Shown: one piece after another, positions 1-8,646 of the stretch
Numbering within the stretch: position 1 is the first letter of the stretch
Layout: each line of letters starts with the position of its first letter
DNA from: UBA2421 sp002343075
Lineage (GTDB): Bacteria > Planctomycetota > Phycisphaerae > Tepidisphaerales > Tepidisphaeraceae
Assembly: GCA_937982565.1 (NCBI GenBank)
Contig: CALJLN010000047.1
Location: 124,001-188,000 of the forward strand
Direction: 5' to 3'
DNA: 64,000 nucleotides
Position numbers and translations under genes: made by a program
Notes under the pieces: model-generated
What the model was told of the DNA's origin: nothing
Database searches by the model: none
What the model saw: the letters and a program-made list of their open reading frames with translations, nothing else

Positions 1-2
1 AA

Positions 3-359
3 GCGTCGCAGGCGTTGAAGAAGGGCGGGGCGGGCCCCGACGAATTGGCCGCTGCGTTACTGACGGCGATTCGCGTCCCGCAAGCGATCGCTGCCACAGC
101 GGCGGCGGTGTTGGACCAGGCGGTTAAAGCCGCTCCGATTGCCAACCGATGGCTTTTGAGCGATTTGGCAGTTTGCGCCGAATTGGCGATGGCGACGGTC
201 CGTTGCGGGACCTATAACGTTCGCGTCAATCTCAACGAGGACTTGCCGGCGACTGATCGTGAACAGTTTCGAAGCTGGTGCGAAGTTTTGCAGCACCGGT
301 GTGTGCGCAAGATCGGTGACCTGATTCCATTGATCTGGAATCGGATCGAGAACGGGTAA
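3..359 (+). CDS. Cyclodeaminase/cyclohydrolase family protein, C-terminal part (5' cut by window edge)
   Basis: The reading frame is already open at the left edge, so only the C-terminal ~118 residues are present. The helical pattern fits the C-terminal domain of formimidoyltetrahydrofolate cyclodeaminase (FTCD_C family): a stretch of Ala/Val-rich helix, then SDLAVCAELA and the run YNVRVNL, which resembles the conserved N(V)xxN segment of that family. Members are small all-helical enzymes acting on folate one-carbon units. The ttg at 15 is an internal codon, not a start. The next gene follows within 4 bases, suggesting cotranscription. The folate substrate is inferred from the family only. 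Confidence 0.6.
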   Translation, partial: ASQALKKGGAGPDELAAALLTAIRVPQAIAATAAAVLDQAVKAAPIANRWLLSDLAVCAELAMATVRCGTYNVRVNLNEDLPATDREQFRSWCEVLQHRCVRKIGDLIPLIWNRIENG

Positions 360-363
360 ACCT

Positions 364-636
364 GTGCCTTCCGACCCGAGAGATTACAAGCTCGATCTTT
401 CAACCACTCGAAACTCCGGCGGCTTGAGCTCCGGATCGAACCGTGCGGAAATCTTGGCGCGCGGCGAGGCGCGGCCATTTCTTCAAGCCATGTTTGCATG
501 CTGTAGTGTCTATCAGAGGATTTACCGCAGCGAAGATGGTCGGCGGTACGATGGTGCCTGCCCCAAGTGTGGCAAACGCGTCCGCTTTATTGTAGGCCCC
601 GGCGGTACTGCATCCCGGTCGTTTGTGATAGAATGA
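364..636 (+). CDS. Small zinc-ribbon-like conserved hypothetical protein
   Basis: This 90-residue protein starts at GTG four bases after the previous stop. The second half is compact: ACCSVYQRIYRSEDG, then CPKCGKRVRF and GPGGTASRSF. The CPKCG pair and the preceding Cys pair could bind one metal ion. From memory, similar short proteins with an FACC...CP(K/R)CG...GPGG pattern recur in planctomycete genomes, but I know no assigned function. The N-terminal 40 residues are low in recognisable features and a later start is possible. It lies in a tight row with the folate-type gene upstream. Confidence 0.6.
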   Translation: MPSDPRDYKLDLSTTRNSGGLSSGSNRAEILARGEARPFLQAMFACCSVYQRIYRSEDGRRYDGACPKCGKRVRFIVGPGGTASRSFVIE

Positions 637-670
637 GGTTGTTTGAAAACACGGAGGTTAAGCCCAGATC

Positions 671-1186
671 ATGTCCACCGCAGCACCCGCACGACAGGGA
701 ACTTACGAGTTTGGCAAGCCGCTTGGTAAATGCGCCATAAGCGGCGCCGACATCTCGCCCGGCGATAAGTTCATGGCCGCACTACGCGAGTCGCCGCTCG
801 GCTTCGAACGTCTCGATATCGCAACGGCGGCTTGGGACGACTTTGCAAAGGATGGCCTCGTCGCATTCTGGCAGGCGGTTATGCCTGAACCGAATAAAGT
901 CAAGAAGCTATTCGTCGATGATACGGTGCTCTGCGAATTGTTCGAGCGCCTCTCCGATGTTCAGGAACCGCCGAAGGTGAGCTTTCGATTTGTGCTAGGG
1001 TTGATCTTAATGCGAAAGAGACTTCTCAGTTATGAAACCTCACGGCATGATCAGAACCACGATGTCTGGACCGTCAAACTCAAGGGCCGCGATAAGCCCT
1101 GCGAAATGATCGACCCAAGGCTTACAGAAGATCAACTCGGAGAAGTCACGCAGCAGATTGGCCAGATATTGAACAGCGAACTCTAG
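671..1186 (+). CDS. Conserved hypothetical protein (171 aa)
   Basis: A good Shine-Dalgarno sequence (ggagg, near 652) precedes the ATG. The N-terminal part contains CAISGADISPGDKFMAALRE, a pattern reminiscent of short planctomycete proteins that treat a Cys-containing strand like a degenerate zinc ribbon, but only one Cys is in place. The rest is mixed alpha/beta with a charged C-terminus. There is no signal peptide or membrane segment, so it is likely cytoplasmic. I do not recognise the family and give no function. Confidence 0.6.
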   Translation: MSTAAPARQGTYEFGKPLGKCAISGADISPGDKFMAALRESPLGFERLDIATAAWDDFAKDGLVAFWQAVMPEPNKVKKLFVDDTVLCELFERLSDVQEPPKVSFRFVLGLILMRKRLLSYETSRHDQNHDVWTVKLKGRDKPCEMIDPRLTEDQLGEVTQQIGQILNSEL

Positions 1187-1237
1187 CTGAATGCCTGCCC
1201 GAATGAATACAGAAGCAACAGAAGGGGAGACACAGCG

Positions 1238-2230
1238 ATGGAAGCACGACCTTCATTACATCATCCGCGACGAGGCGCGTTCACTGCCGATCTGTGTCTT
1301 CCCAGCCCCTCAGCGCTGCGGACGGCCGTGATCGCGGCCCGGCTTCTTCGGCTTGGTTTTTGCTGGCCTTGTCTGTGCGTGATTGCCTGCACCCACCTGC
1401 TCGGCTGCAAGGGTTCGCCCTCAGCGAGCCAGCCTGAAGGCTATTTTGGTGTGACGGAGACTTTGATTGACGTCGTTGGCGCCATCAACAACAACAATGG
1501 CCAGCTTCCGACGCTGTGGGCCAAAGGCGACTTTGAGGCGACATTTTCCGATCGAGGGCGATCTCAGTTTGTGAATGGCTCGGCAACCATCCTGGTCCGC
1601 AAACCGAGCGAGTTTCGGCTGGTCGGGAAGAAGGACATCGCCGGACAGATTTTTGAGCTTGGTACAACGCGCGATGAGTATTGGATGATTGTGCGCCCTG
1701 AAGCGGACACCATGTGGTGGGGCAGTTTCGAGAAGCTCGCCACGGCCGATTCAGCACTCATTCCGATTCAACCTGATTTGCTATCTGAAGTATTGGCCGT
1801 CGGTGACCTCAATACCGACCTCACGCGTGAGCCGGCGCCGGTGATGCGGTTCAACAACGACGCAGATGCGTACATGTTCGTCTGGATTGTCAGGGCGCAG
1901 TCGAAGTGGGTCGCTCAGAAGGAAGTGTGGTATGACCGGGAGACCAAGCATCCGCGGTTGGTACTGTTGTTCGACGTCGATGGCCGGATTGTGCTGCGGG
2001 CCTACTTGTCGAAGCATCAACAGGTTGGGGAGACAAATGCATTCGTTGCCACCGAGTACGACCTGCTGTTTCCCGATCGACAGGCCAAACTGAAACTGAG
2101 CCTGAACGAACTGAAGCTGGAAAACAACGGCGTGCCACGCGAGGGGTCGATTCGCTTCCCCGGGCCGAATGCTGACAATGCGGGCGTCTCGAATGTGGTT
2201 CGTATCGATGATCAATCGCCCGCTCGTTAG
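1238..2230 (+). CDS. Lipoprotein, LolA-like fold likely
   Basis: This 330-residue protein has an unusually long N-region, a hydrophobic stretch (GFCWPCLCVIACTHLLGC) and a lipobox ending LLGC at about residue 56, so it is probably a lipid-anchored envelope protein. The start is supported by a gaagggga Shine-Dalgarno sequence nine bases upstream. The mature part reads as a series of beta strands with statements such as TLWAKGDFEATF and RKPSEFRLVGKKDIAG. That is the pattern of DUF4292/LolA-type lipoprotein-binding barrels. It overlaps the start of the next envelope gene by about 20-60 bases in another frame, so the two are probably translated as a unit. The fold assignment is inference. Confidence 0.6.
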   Translation: MEARPSLHHPRRGAFTADLCLPSPSALRTAVIAARLLRLGFCWPCLCVIACTHLLGCKGSPSASQPEGYFGVTETLIDVVGAINNNNGQLPTLWAKGDFEATFSDRGRSQFVNGSATILVRKPSEFRLVGKKDIAGQIFELGTTRDEYWMIVRPEADTMWWGSFEKLATADSALIPIQPDLLSEVLAVGDLNTDLTREPAPVMRFNNDADAYMFVWIVRAQSKWVAQKEVWYDRETKHPRLVLLFDVDGRIVLRAYLSKHQQVGETNAFVATEYDLLFPDRQAKLKLSLNELKLENNGVPREGSIRFPGPNADNAGVSNVVRIDDQSPAR

Positions 2231-3713
2231 CCTGTTCATCCTGCTTTGTGCCACCTCAGCCACCGCGGCACAGCGAGAAGTGCTGTCTGCGGCGAGCGAG
2301 AGCCGATACTGGGTCGCACAGGTGCTCGAACCCGGGGAGCGTAGCGCCACTTCCCTGCGCACCGAGATTCGCATGCGCGATGTTTCCAGCGGTGTCCCCT
2401 GGCAGCGCGTTGCCGTGGTGGGAGGTCGTGTTCGCGATATCGCGCATCGGCACGCTGATGCCGCGGTGCTCATGGACGATCAATCGTGGCTTCTGGTCTG
2501 GCCAGGGGGTAGTAGTCGAGGGCCGGGCTTGCCCGACGGCGCGATTTTGCGTGCGCTGACGAGTGACGATCAATCCCTCTGGGCGGTGGGTGTCCCAATC
2601 AACCGACTTGACGCAAGCACCCAGCCAGCCCAGCCGCGGGTTGAACCGGGGCAGATGCAGACTTACCTGTTTACCGGAAACGGCTGGGAACCACGGGCGA
2701 TTGTCCCTGCCGAAGCACGGAATGACTCACGCTTGTCGACCGGGATGTTTGATAACAGGCCGATGATTGCATGGCAGACGGCTCCTCGGGAGATCAGCTT
2801 TACCCGTCTGCGCCGCAGCGGCGACTGGACTGGGGTGGAGACTCTGAAGACATCGTTTGCGATCGACGACTTTCGACTGTTGTCGGGCACCGCGGTGCCG
2901 ACGATCTGGATCGCCGCTGCAGGGTCCGCCGGCGAGGTGCGTTTACTTCGCGACACCTGGGGCATTGGGGTTCCACTGTTGGCCGACTCGAGCCTGCGCG
3001 ATGCCGCCAGTAAGACGACGGCCTATTTTTCCGGCCATCTGCGACTGCTGACCGCCGCCGGCGATAGGCTGAGTGAACAGTCCTTCACCCTTGACGGCAC
3101 AGCCGCGGGGAAGCCGGTCAACCTCGGCCGATTGCCCCCCGTCCACAAGCCGATGAGCATTTGGTCGATCCTGCTCATGGCGCTAATTGCAGTGCTGCTT
3201 TCCAGTGCCGTGTTTCGGTCAGAAGCGGAGTCCGAAGCCTCGGCAGCGATTCATGTAGAGCTTGCTCCATTCGCCCGGCGGTTTGTTGCGGGAATGATTG
3301 ACTTGTTTCCACTCATCATTGTCACACTCTGGCGCGTCTCGCTGCTTGATCGCGATGCCGCTGCCGAGGCGCTGGCCGATCAGACCACACTTCTCTATCT
3401 CGCCGCGGGGGCAATATCCTATCTGTGCTACACTACAACCATGGAAATGGTGTTTGGCAGGACAGTGGGAAAGATCGCGTGTCGGCTGCGCGTGGTGGGA
3501 GTGGATGGAACGCCCCCGAAGCGATCGTCGCTGTTACTGAGAAACCTGGTTCGCGTGATCGATGTCGTGCCGGGTTCGCCGCTCTTGCTGCTCATCTTTC
3601 TTTCGCCGCTCCGGCAGAGGCTCGGAGATGTCATGGCTGGCACCATCGTCATCCGCGACCCTGACACACCCGACCCGATCGACCTTCGCTCTGACGAGCC
3701 AGCACAGACCTGA
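2208..3713 (+). CDS. Signal-peptide-bearing RDD family membrane protein
   Basis: I chose the ATG at 2208 because it opens a clean signal peptide (MINRPLVSLFILLCATSATAA). The frame extends upstream to 2169, inside the previous gene. The first ~310 residues look like an extracytoplasmic beta-rich sensor or propeller-like region. A membrane helix follows (IWSILLMALIAVLLSSAVF), then a C-terminal RDD domain: FARRFVAGMIDL near residue 360, a TTTMEMVFGRTVGKI stretch, and LGDVMAGTIVIRD at the end. RDD proteins are small multi-helix membrane proteins of mostly unknown transport role. Fusion of the domain to a long exported N-terminal half is less common than the stand-alone form. Confidence 0.75.
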   Translation: MINRPLVSLFILLCATSATAAQREVLSAASESRYWVAQVLEPGERSATSLRTEIRMRDVSSGVPWQRVAVVGGRVRDIAHRHADAAVLMDDQSWLLVWPGGSSRGPGLPDGAILRALTSDDQSLWAVGVPINRLDASTQPAQPRVEPGQMQTYLFTGNGWEPRAIVPAEARNDSRLSTGMFDNRPMIAWQTAPREISFTRLRRSGDWTGVETLKTSFAIDDFRLLSGTAVPTIWIAAAGSAGEVRLLRDTWGIGVPLLADSSLRDAASKTTAYFSGHLRLLTAAGDRLSEQSFTLDGTAAGKPVNLGRLPPVHKPMSIWSILLMALIAVLLSSAVFRSEAESEASAAIHVELAPFARRFVAGMIDLFPLIIVTLWRVSLLDRDAAAEALADQTTLLYLAAGAISYLCYTTTMEMVFGRTVGKIACRLRVVGVDGTPPKRSSLLLRNLVRVIDVVPGSPLLLLIFLSPLRQRLGDVMAGTIVIRDPDTPDPIDLRSDEPAQT

Positions 3714-3763
3714 GAAACTCAGGGAGTTTCACCGTCGCACCTCGTCAGAGTATACTTGTGTTG

Positions 3764-4573
3764 ATGCGAACAGACGGACGATCAAACGATCAACTTCGAC
3801 CGATCAAAATCACCCGTGCGTTTACCGCGGCACCGGCAGGGAGCGTGCTATGGGAGCAGGGCAAGACGATCATTCTTGCCACCGCCAGCCTGGTGCGAGA
3901 GCTGCCACCGTGGATGAAAGACGACCAACCTGGTGGGTGGGTTACTGCCAACTACATCATGCTGCCCGGATGCGTCTCATTTCGAAAAAACTGGCCGCGC
4001 GCCGGTCACACCGACAGTCGCGGCACCGAAATCGAGAGGATGATCGGAAGAAGTCTGCGCGCTGTGGTGGACCTTACAAAGATCGGCCCGCACTCGCTCA
4101 CAATCGACTGCCAGGTTCTACAGGCCGACGGCGGGACTCGTACGGCCAGTATTTGCGCTGGCTTTCTGGCGCTACGCGATGCCATTGCCAAGCTTCCGAG
4201 GAGCTATCGCGATGTTCCGGGTATGATCCTGCCGACGGGTGGTCGCGCCAACTTCGGCGACGATATCGCACCGGTTAACGACTCCGTCAAACCGAGGTTT
4301 GATGCGAGCCTGTACGCGCCAGACCGTGCACTCGTGGATCAGCTTGCGGCGGTGAGCGTTGGACTGGTTGATGGCGAACCCCGGCTTGATCTGCATTATG
4401 ATGATGACGTACGAGCGAATGTGGACATGAATGTCGCTTTTACTGGTGCCGGAAAGTTTGTCGAAGTGCAGGCGTCGGCAGAGAATGGCCAGGGGTTTGA
4501 TCCTGCAGCACTTGGGCGGTTGACCGATCTCGCCACCGCGGGATGTCGGCAACTGTTGAAGATGATGCAGTAG
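3764..4573 (+). CDS. rph: Ribonuclease PH
   Basis: This is the phosphorolytic 3'-to-5' exoribonuclease that trims tRNA 3' ends and makes nucleoside diphosphates. The protein (269 aa from ATG 3764) has the opening RTDGR..DQLRP, the phosphate-binding GGTRTASI within DCQVLQADGGTRTASI, IERMIGRSLRAVVDL, and the C-terminal VSVGLVDGEPRLDLHYDDD. All key family blocks are present and the length is slightly above the usual 240-255. GTG at 3758 and TTG at 3761 are in frame just upstream, but ATG matches homologues. It opens a probable operon with the SPOR lipoprotein, rdgB and usp. Adjacency of rph and rdgB is a recurrent bacterial arrangement. Confidence 0.93.
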   Translation: MRTDGRSNDQLRPIKITRAFTAAPAGSVLWEQGKTIILATASLVRELPPWMKDDQPGGWVTANYIMLPGCVSFRKNWPRAGHTDSRGTEIERMIGRSLRAVVDLTKIGPHSLTIDCQVLQADGGTRTASICAGFLALRDAIAKLPRSYRDVPGMILPTGGRANFGDDIAPVNDSVKPRFDASLYAPDRALVDQLAAVSVGLVDGEPRLDLHYDDDVRANVDMNVAFTGAGKFVEVQASAENGQGFDPAALGRLTDLATAGCRQLLKMMQ

Positions 4574-4624
4574 ATGACCTCGTTCGCACTCAGACAGCGA
4601 TGTTTTAGCACCAAGGAATTGACC

Positions 4625-5722
4625 ATGCGGCTAACACTCATAGCAATCGCGTTGCTCGCGACAGTCGCCGGCTGCGGCGGCGGGGCGAGAACGTCGCCAG
4701 CCGTGCCATCAAATGCTGGCGCAACATTCGAGGGCAGCAATGCCGGCGGAGCAATTCACGCTCCGCGAGCCGCCGACCGCGCGGTACCGGTCGCAGCTGC
4801 ACCTTCAGGAATGCCCACCCCGCCCGCAGGCGCACAGTGGACTATCTATTGCCAGACCGTCGCAGGTGCCGGCCACGTCCAACGGGCCAACTCGGTTTGC
4901 GACCAGTTGAAATCGCAAACCCAGCTCAAAGATTGGTACACCGTTCACGGCGAGGGCCAGAGCACCATCTACTACGGATTCTACAAAAGCTTCAACCTTA
5001 CAAATGACCCTGACAGCAAACGCGCCCAGACCGACCGCGTACGGATTGATGCGTTGGCCGATCAGTTGGGAAACCGCCCGTTTAAGTTCGCATTTTTTGT
5101 CGGCCTCGACTCGCCCGACCCCATAGCCCCGCCGGAATGGAACCTGATTAATGCTCGCGGATCTTATACGCTGCAGATTGGTGCATACACGGGCAGCGTC
5201 GATCGTAAACAGGCGGCGGTGAGCGCGGTGCGTGACGCGCGTGCCCAGGGGATTGAGGCGTACTACTATCATGGCGACACGACCAGCAGCGTTTGCGTGG
5301 GCGCGTTTCCCGACTCGGCCATTCGACGCGATGAGCTGAGATCAAACATCGACGGCAATCCCGAGCAATCATTCCTCAAGTCTACAGAGCCGCTGCCTAA
5401 GGCATTTGCGGATAATCTGCGCGACAACCAGAACAAGCCCGTGCAGGTGGTGCAGAGCAAGCCAATTGTGGTAGATCCTCAGCTTCGCGAGACAATGCGA
5501 AGATTTCCCGAGCATGCGATTAACGGCGAGGTCAAGATTCTGGAAATGACCGATTCTGTCACAGGAAAGAAAATCCTAAAGCCCGCCGATAGCTTTGTCG
5601 TTCCGATTCCCCAGGCGGTGGCCTCGCCATTGACCGACCCAAGCATGCAGGGCGAACCATTTCAACTCACCGTGCCGGCCGAGCAACCCGGCGTCGGCAG
5701 GCTGCGGAGCATTGGGCAATGA
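4625..5722 (+). CDS. SPOR-domain-like lipoprotein
   Basis: The start at 4625 has aaggaa upstream and gives a lipoprotein signal (MRLTLIAIALLATVAGC, Cys at 17). An Ala/Pro-rich linker follows. The middle carries two related segments, WTIYCQTVAGAGHVQRAN... and YTLQIGAYTGSVDRKQAA..., each ending in a strand like STIYYGFY or SSVCVGAF. That is the layout of SPOR peptidoglycan-binding modules (QIGAY, xxVxVGxF). It is likely an envelope protein that contacts denuded glycan strands, although planctomycete walls differ, so this is inference. The stop overlaps the rdgB start (ATGA), which argues for translational coupling. Confidence 0.72.
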   Translation: MRLTLIAIALLATVAGCGGGARTSPAVPSNAGATFEGSNAGGAIHAPRAADRAVPVAAAPSGMPTPPAGAQWTIYCQTVAGAGHVQRANSVCDQLKSQTQLKDWYTVHGEGQSTIYYGFYKSFNLTNDPDSKRAQTDRVRIDALADQLGNRPFKFAFFVGLDSPDPIAPPEWNLINARGSYTLQIGAYTGSVDRKQAAVSAVRDARAQGIEAYYYHGDTTSSVCVGAFPDSAIRRDELRSNIDGNPEQSFLKSTEPLPKAFADNLRDNQNKPVQVVQSKPIVVDPQLRETMRRFPEHAINGEVKILEMTDSVTGKKILKPADSFVVPIPQAVASPLTDPSMQGEPFQLTVPAEQPGVGRLRSIGQ

Positions 5723-6339
5723 AACCGAGGCTTCTGGTCGCTACTACCAATATCGGCAAGGCGCGAGAGTTTCGCGAGATGCTTGGCGATGATCGCTATT
5801 CGTGGGATGACCTGTCTGCCCATCCGAATGTCGAGCCGCCGGAGGAGACTGGGCTGACATTTCGCGCGAATGCGATGCTGAAGGCGTCATACTACGCTAA
5901 GGCGCTGAGCGTGTGGGCGATGGCCGACGACAGCGGGCTTGAAGTTGCAGCACTCAGTGGCAAGCCCGGGGTTCATTCGGCGCGATGGGCGTTGATGAAC
6001 TCTGCCGGGGATGGAGATGCGGCTAACAACGCGCTACTTTTGCGCCAGATGGCGGGTTGCACCGATCGTTCTGCCCGGTTTTGCTGCGTGCTGGCCCTCT
6101 GCAACCCACTTGGAAGCGTGATTCTGACCACGCATGGCACAATGCAAGGCAAAATCGTCGATTCTCCGCGTGGTTTCAGAGGTTTCGGGTATGATCCGCT
6201 GTTCATGATTGACGAATTGGGAATGACCACCGCGGAACTTCATCCGGATGAAAAGCACCGGATCAGCCACCGGGGCAGAGCCTTGAGGCGGATGAGCGCG
6301 CTCATCGAAGCGCATCTGGCTGAGGGAATGCTGATATGA
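5719..6339 (+). CDS. rdgB: dITP/XTP pyrophosphatase (RdgB/HAM1)
   Basis: The enzyme hydrolyses non-canonical purine NTPs (ITP, dITP, XTP) to the monophosphate and keeps them out of nucleic acids. The family signature TTNIGKAREF is at the N-terminus, followed by FRANAMLKASYYAKA, the metal-binding ADDSGLEV, the GKPGVHSARWA substrate loop, GFGYDPLF, and a C-terminal HRGRAL. Length (206 aa) is normal. It overlaps the upstream lipoprotein by four bases and the usp gene downstream by four bases, so the three genes are probably one transcript. Confidence 0.94.
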   Translation: MKPRLLVATTNIGKAREFREMLGDDRYSWDDLSAHPNVEPPEETGLTFRANAMLKASYYAKALSVWAMADDSGLEVAALSGKPGVHSARWALMNSAGDGDAANNALLLRQMAGCTDRSARFCCVLALCNPLGSVILTTHGTMQGKIVDSPRGFRGFGYDPLFMIDELGMTTAELHPDEKHRISHRGRALRRMSALIEAHLAEGMLI

Positions 6340-6752
6340 GCCGCATTCTCGTCGCAGTTTCATCGACTTTTGCCGCGCAACGCGTGGTCGAACCGCTTGC
6401 CGACCTCGCCCGACGGTTGAGTGCCGAGGTCTTGTGCATCCATGTGAGTAGGCCCAGCGGTGGGCAGATGCGCGAGCAGGAACAAGCCGACGGCGAAGCG
6501 GCGATTCGCATCCTCGCCGATGGGCTTTCAACCCGCAACGTGCCCAATCAGACCTTGCTCATGTTCAGCGACGACGTAGCGCGCGCCATCATCAATACTG
6601 CAGCCGAAAACAAGATCACTCTTATCGTTCTCGGGCTGACCGGGAAGAATGTTTTTGCGCGGTTGCTAGCGGGAAATGTTCCGGTTGAGCTGATCAAAAA
6701 CACAAAGATCCCCGTCCTGCTTCTCCCGCCGGAGGGGATGAAAGCGGTCTAG
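6336..6752 (+). CDS. Universal stress protein (UspA family)
   Basis: This is a 138-residue single Usp domain. The N-terminal strand MSRILVAVSS contacts nucleotide in the family, and EVLCIHVSRP forms strand two. The C-terminal block LIVLGLTGKNVFARLLAGNVPVELIKNTKIPVLLLP corresponds to the G-x2-G-x9-G(S/T) phosphate loop. Here it reads GLTGKN...AGNVPVE, so the ATP-binding glycines are only partly conserved and nucleotide binding is uncertain. Cytoplasmic. It ends the rph-lipoprotein-rdgB operon with an ATGA overlap. Confidence 0.85.
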   Translation: MSRILVAVSSTFAAQRVVEPLADLARRLSAEVLCIHVSRPSGGQMREQEQADGEAAIRILADGLSTRNVPNQTLLMFSDDVARAIINTAAENKITLIVLGLTGKNVFARLLAGNVPVELIKNTKIPVLLLPPEGMKAV

Positions 6753-6789
6753 TCGTTCGTGCAACAGTTAGGCGGGCTCAGCCGCAACC

Positions 6790-7821
6790 CTAGTCTACAA
6801 ACTCTGCAAGCAATTCTCGTGACAAATCCCTCACTCTTCGGTCGGGAAATGTGTCCAGTGCGCGCAGCCATTGATAGTCGGCTCGCAACTTCTCTGCAGA
6901 TGTCTCCCCGAAGCTGTTTTCTTCCAATAGAATTAGAACCTGCGTGGCAAGCCCCGGCGGAAGTCTGGAGAGATCGGTCCGAACCGCTACAAGCACCATT
7001 CCAGTGCCGGAATTGCGAAGCTGGTCGGAAGCGGCTGCACGTACGGAGGCCACATCACTCGCTAGCTCCCGCAGAAGCTCGGCAAACCGTCTCTCTTCTT
7101 CGGGCGAAGGTTCGATCTCCTGAAATGCGCGATAGACATCGGCGGCGCGTGGCATCAACAGATCTCGTCCCGACAATTCCCGAAGCAACGGCGAGAGGTA
7201 CGCGCGCACGACGGCGGCATCCTTCGCTAGCAGATCCACCAGATCTTCGCCCACAAAATCAAAGCCCTTGTTGTTTGCATCGGCAATGGTTAGCCGCGGG
7301 GATCGACCTTGGGCGTCGGCGCGATACTCGACATTGACATACAGCGCGTCGACCATACCCGTGCCGCGCAGAATCACTCCGCCGGGCGCGACAGTGACGC
7401 CCGAAAGTTGCAACGCCGCGTTCGTCGCGGGGCCAGAATCTGCTGCAGGCATCATAACCATCGTCGCGCCGCGCTGGGCAGGTGGAACAAGCTGCGTGGT
7501 TTGCGTGAACATCATCCACCAGAGTGATTGATCCCGATCCGCCTCCGCTATCACTCGCCGTGCGTTGATGAGCCTGGGTTTCCACGCGTCGTCCGGCTCG
7601 ATCAAAATTTGTAGACGCGACTGATTGATGTCCGCCTTCAGAATTTGTGAGAACTGAAATCGTCCCGTGGGACGAACCCAGACGCGCCCGAGCAGGCGAT
7701 ACCCCTCGCGGATTTGCGCCGATTCCGGGGGAACAAGGATCGTCGGCTCGCTGGCAGCGATGCTCGTCAAGGCGATGGCAATGCAAGACGCAACCTGAAT
7801 TCGTGGATACAGTTTCACCAC
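6790..7821 (-). CDS. Exported hypothetical protein (343 aa)
   Basis: This gene converges on the usp gene and starts at GTG 7821 (a second GTG follows at once). A signal peptide is plausible (MVKLYPRIQVASCIAIALTSIAASE). The first 150 residues are beta-rich. After about residue 190 it is helical and charged (EEERRFAELLRELASDVASVRAAASDQLRNSG), recalling HEAT-like helical repeats that end in a short SRELLAEFVD. I do not recognise the family. Planctomycetes encode many exported proteins with C-terminal HEAT-like halves, so a scaffolding role is possible but unproven. Confidence 0.6.
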   Translation of the reverse strand: MVKLYPRIQVASCIAIALTSIAASEPTILVPPESAQIREGYRLLGRVWVRPTGRFQFSQILKADINQSRLQILIEPDDAWKPRLINARRVIAEADRDQSLWWMMFTQTTQLVPPAQRGATMVMMPAADSGPATNAALQLSGVTVAPGGVILRGTGMVDALYVNVEYRADAQGRSPRLTIADANNKGFDFVGEDLVDLLAKDAAVVRAYLSPLLRELSGRDLLMPRAADVYRAFQEIEPSPEEERRFAELLRELASDVASVRAAASDQLRNSGTGMVLVAVRTDLSRLPPGLATQVLILLEENSFGETSAEKLRADYQWLRALDTFPDRRVRDLSRELLAEFVD

Positions 7822-7826
7822 TTGAT

Positions 7827-7845
7827 CTTACACAAATTATGTAAG
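7827..7845. promoter_or_regulatory. Inverted repeat in divergent intergenic region
   Basis: CTTACA and TGTAAG flank a 7-base AT-rich spacer. The site lies six bases upstream of the exported hypothetical gene and about 80 bases upstream of dapB. It has the size of a dimeric repressor operator. No cognate regulator is evident in the window. Confidence 0.3.
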
Positions 7846-7926
7846 TACTGTCGCGGAAGGCCACCGATGATTTTGTGTGGCGAAGTTTGGCCAATTCACT
7901 CCGTACCTCTACGATGAGATGATTGA

Positions 7927-8646
7927 ATGCGCAAAGGGCCACTCAAAATCGCATTACTCGGTTATGGCGCAATGGGGCAACTCATCGCCGATCGGGCTAG
8001 GGCTGCGGGGCACACTGTCGGCCTGACTGTAACGAGTTCTCACCGACCTGCAGATGCAACCTTGGTTCAACAGCTTGCCTTGGCTGACGTCGCCATCGAT
8101 TTTTCTTCAGCGGGCGCGGTCTTGGCCAATGTTACTGCCTGTGCTGCTGCCGGGCGGCCCATTGTCGTCGGAACGACGGGTTGGGCTGCCGATTTTGATC
8201 AATCAAAATTGATCATCGATCGCGCCGGCGGTGCCATGGTCTTCGGGGCTAACTTTTCGGTTGGCGTGAACGTCTTCTATCGCGTCGCCGAGGTCGCTTC
8301 GCGCATGTTCGCTGCGGTCGAGGGGTATGAGCCGCTTATCGAAGAGCAGCATCATTCCCGAAAGAAAGACGCCCCATCAGGCACCGCGGTGAAGCTGAAG
8401 CACATCGTCGAACGTGCTGTGAAGCGTAGAATTGATGTTGCTTCCACTCGCGCGGGTCACATTCCGGGAACGCATCGGGTCGGGTTTGATAGCCGGGTCG
8501 ACCAGGTGTTGCTCACGCACACGGCGCGAAATCGGGAAGGGTTTGCCGACGGCGCAGTTCTCGCCGCCGGTTGGATTGTCGGAAAGACAGGCGTTTTTGA
8601 GTTTGATCACATCATGGACGACATCTTGCCAAAGGAGGTGAGCTGA
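7927..8646 (+). CDS. dapB: 4-hydroxy-tetrahydrodipicolinate reductase
   Basis: DapB reduces the DapA product with NAD(P)H in the diaminopimelate/lysine pathway. The N-terminal Rossmann motif is GYGAMGQLI. DFSSAGAV and VVGTTGW follow, and the catalytic block EEQHHSRKKDAPSGTA carries the conserved His pair and Lys. Length (239 aa) is slightly short but complete through FDHIMDD. The ATG has only a weak Shine-Dalgarno sequence. The last base of the stop is the first base of dapA (TGATG), a standard coupled arrangement that keeps the two lysine-pathway enzymes together. Confidence 0.94.
   Translation: MRKGPLKIALLGYGAMGQLIADRARAAGHTVGLTVTSSHRPADATLVQQLALADVAIDFSSAGAVLANVTACAAAGRPIVVGTTGWAADFDQSKLIIDRAGGAMVFGANFSVGVNVFYRVAEVASRMFAAVEGYEPLIEEQHHSRKKDAPSGTAVKLKHIVERAVKRRIDVASTRAGHIPGTHRVGFDSRVDQVLLTHTARNREGFADGAVLAAGWIVGKTGVFEFDHIMDDILPKEVS

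Noticed and set aside
3562..4278. 238-codon plus-strand frame overlapping the RDD and rph genes
   Set aside because: Arg/Ser-rich shadow in another frame of two well-supported genes.
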